Shown: positions 5,344 through 5,775 of the stretch, in pieces
Numbering within the stretch: the stretch's first letter is position 1
Layout of the letters: the number at the start of each line of letters is the position of its first letter
NCBI GenBank assembly: GCA_003139975.1
Contig: PLHN01000303.1
Coordinates: 2,194-7,968 of the forward strand
Reading direction: 5' to 3'
DNA length: 5,775 nucleotides
Source of the DNA: Acidobacteriaceae bacterium
GTDB lineage: Bacteria; Acidobacteriota; Terriglobia; Terriglobales; Acidobacteriaceae
Made by a program: the position numbers and the translations under genes
The notes under the pieces: generated by a model
The model's database searches: none
What the model was told of the DNA's origin: nothing
What the model saw: only the letters and a program-made list of their open reading frames with translations

Positions 5344-5349
5344 TATAAT
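5344..5349 (+). promoter_or_regulatory. Consensus -10 box of ribA, placed for a leaderless GTG start
   Basis: TATAAT is a perfect -10 hexamer located 7 nt before GTG5357. The expected start point, 5356-5357, coincides with the start codon. No SD precedes the GTG. The -35 is weak: GTCTTG at 17-bp spacing, and TTGTAA only 14 bp away. Confidence 0.5.
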
Positions 5350-5356
5350 TTGGACA

Positions 5357-5775
5357 GTGAGTTCCATCAAGGCTAAACAAGTCGCTTCCGCCGAATTCCC
5401 CACGCGCTGGGGCCATTTCCTGATTCACGGCTTCACCTTGCGCGTCTCTGGCGCCAAGACCGAAGAAGCCGTCGCTCTCGTAATGGGCGACGTGCATTCC
5501 GGATCACCCCTGGTTCGCATTCACTCGCAGTGCCTTACTGGCGACGTGTTTGGCTCCTTGCGTTGCGATTGCCGCCAACAGCTTGAAATGGCTCTCTCTA
5601 TGATCGCCCACGAAGGCGCCGGTGTTCTCATCTACGAACAGCAGGAAGGCCGTGGCATTGGGCTCATGGCCAAGCTTCAAGCTTACGCCCTACAGGATAG
5701 CGGCCTCGATACCGTCGAAGCTAATCAGCGCCTCGGCTTCAAGGCCGACCAGCGCGAGTTCCTCATGCCGGTCGA
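5357..5775 (+). CDS. ribA: GTP cyclohydrolase II, first step of riboflavin synthesis (partial, C-terminus beyond right edge)
   Basis: It converts GTP to 2,5-diamino-6-ribosylamino-pyrimidinone 5'-phosphate, formate and pyrophosphate in the cytoplasm. 139 codons are visible. The zinc-binding signature [17 protein letters not shown] supplies C59, C70 and C72, which sit exactly five residues beyond E. coli C54, C65 and C67. [20 protein letters not shown] follows with Y110 (E. coli Y105), and ADQREF holds D131 and R133 (E. coli D126 and R128), so all named active-site residues are present. It begins directly with the GTP cyclohydrolase II domain. No RibB (DHBP synthase) domain precedes it, unlike the RibBA fusions common in many phyla. 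GTG5357 is the only reasonable start: an in-frame TAA lies at 5327-5329 and the next ATG is at residue 43. Whether another domain follows cannot be seen. Confidence 0.93.
   Translation, partial: MSSIKAKQVASAEFPTRWGHFLIHGFTLRVSGAKTEEAVALVMGDVHSGSPLVRIHSQCLTGDVFGSLRCDCRQQLEMALSMIAHEGAGVLIYEQQEGRGIGLMAKLQAYALQDSGLDTVEANQRLGFKADQREFLMPV

Noticed and set aside
1..5775. CRISPR arrays, insertion sequences, riboswitches
   Set aside because: No regularly spaced repeats, transposase fragments or recognisable riboswitch was seen. In particular the 27-nt gap before ribA is too short for an FMN riboswitch.

Overview
The window looks like chromosomal DNA from a GC-rich Gram-negative-type bacterium, most likely an Acidobacteriota (Terriglobia/Koribacter-like) species. 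I base this on the secreted porin-like N-terminus next to kdp regulatory genes, the GC-biased third codon positions, and short dispersed intergenic repeats of types I recall from that phylum. The assignment is an inference, because no rRNA or phylogenetic marker was tested.

Layout. The left half is read on the minus strand. From its upstream end it holds the N-terminal half of KdpD (2903-1779), the response regulator KdpE (about 1763-1065), an unrecognised 83-residue protein (880-629), and the signal peptide and coiled coil of an exported protein that runs off the left edge (348-1). A 167-bp divergent intergenic region (2904-3070) carries two face-to-face promoter candidates and a TTTCAA-based inverted repeat. 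On the plus strand the C-terminal half of KdpD follows (3071-4507), with four membrane helices, a GAF-like domain and a complete histidine kinase core. After it come a minus-strand tRNA-Ala(CGC) (4778-4703), a perfect hairpin, and a four-helix membrane protein of unknown function (4907-5329) preceded by a consensus CRP/FNR-type box. The 5' part of ribA, GTP cyclohydrolase II (5357 to the right edge), ends the window.

How the genes work together. In E. coli, KdpD is one protein of about 894 residues: an N-terminal Walker/USP input region, four transmembrane helices, then GAF and kinase domains. Here the same parts are encoded by two divergent genes of 374 and 478 residues, split between the USP domain and TM1, and together close to one full-length KdpD. 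The simplest model is a two-piece K+/turgor sensor. The soluble N-half is co-transcribed with KdpE, and the membrane kinase is expressed from its own promoter and assembles with it in trans. KdpFABC itself is not in the window.

A second theme is translation start architecture. The two KdpD halves and ribA lack a visible Shine-Dalgarno sequence and have -10-like boxes only 6-8 nt before the start codon, as expected for leaderless or near-leaderless mRNAs. By contrast, the exported protein and the small hypothetical gene have ordinary purine-rich ribosome binding sites.
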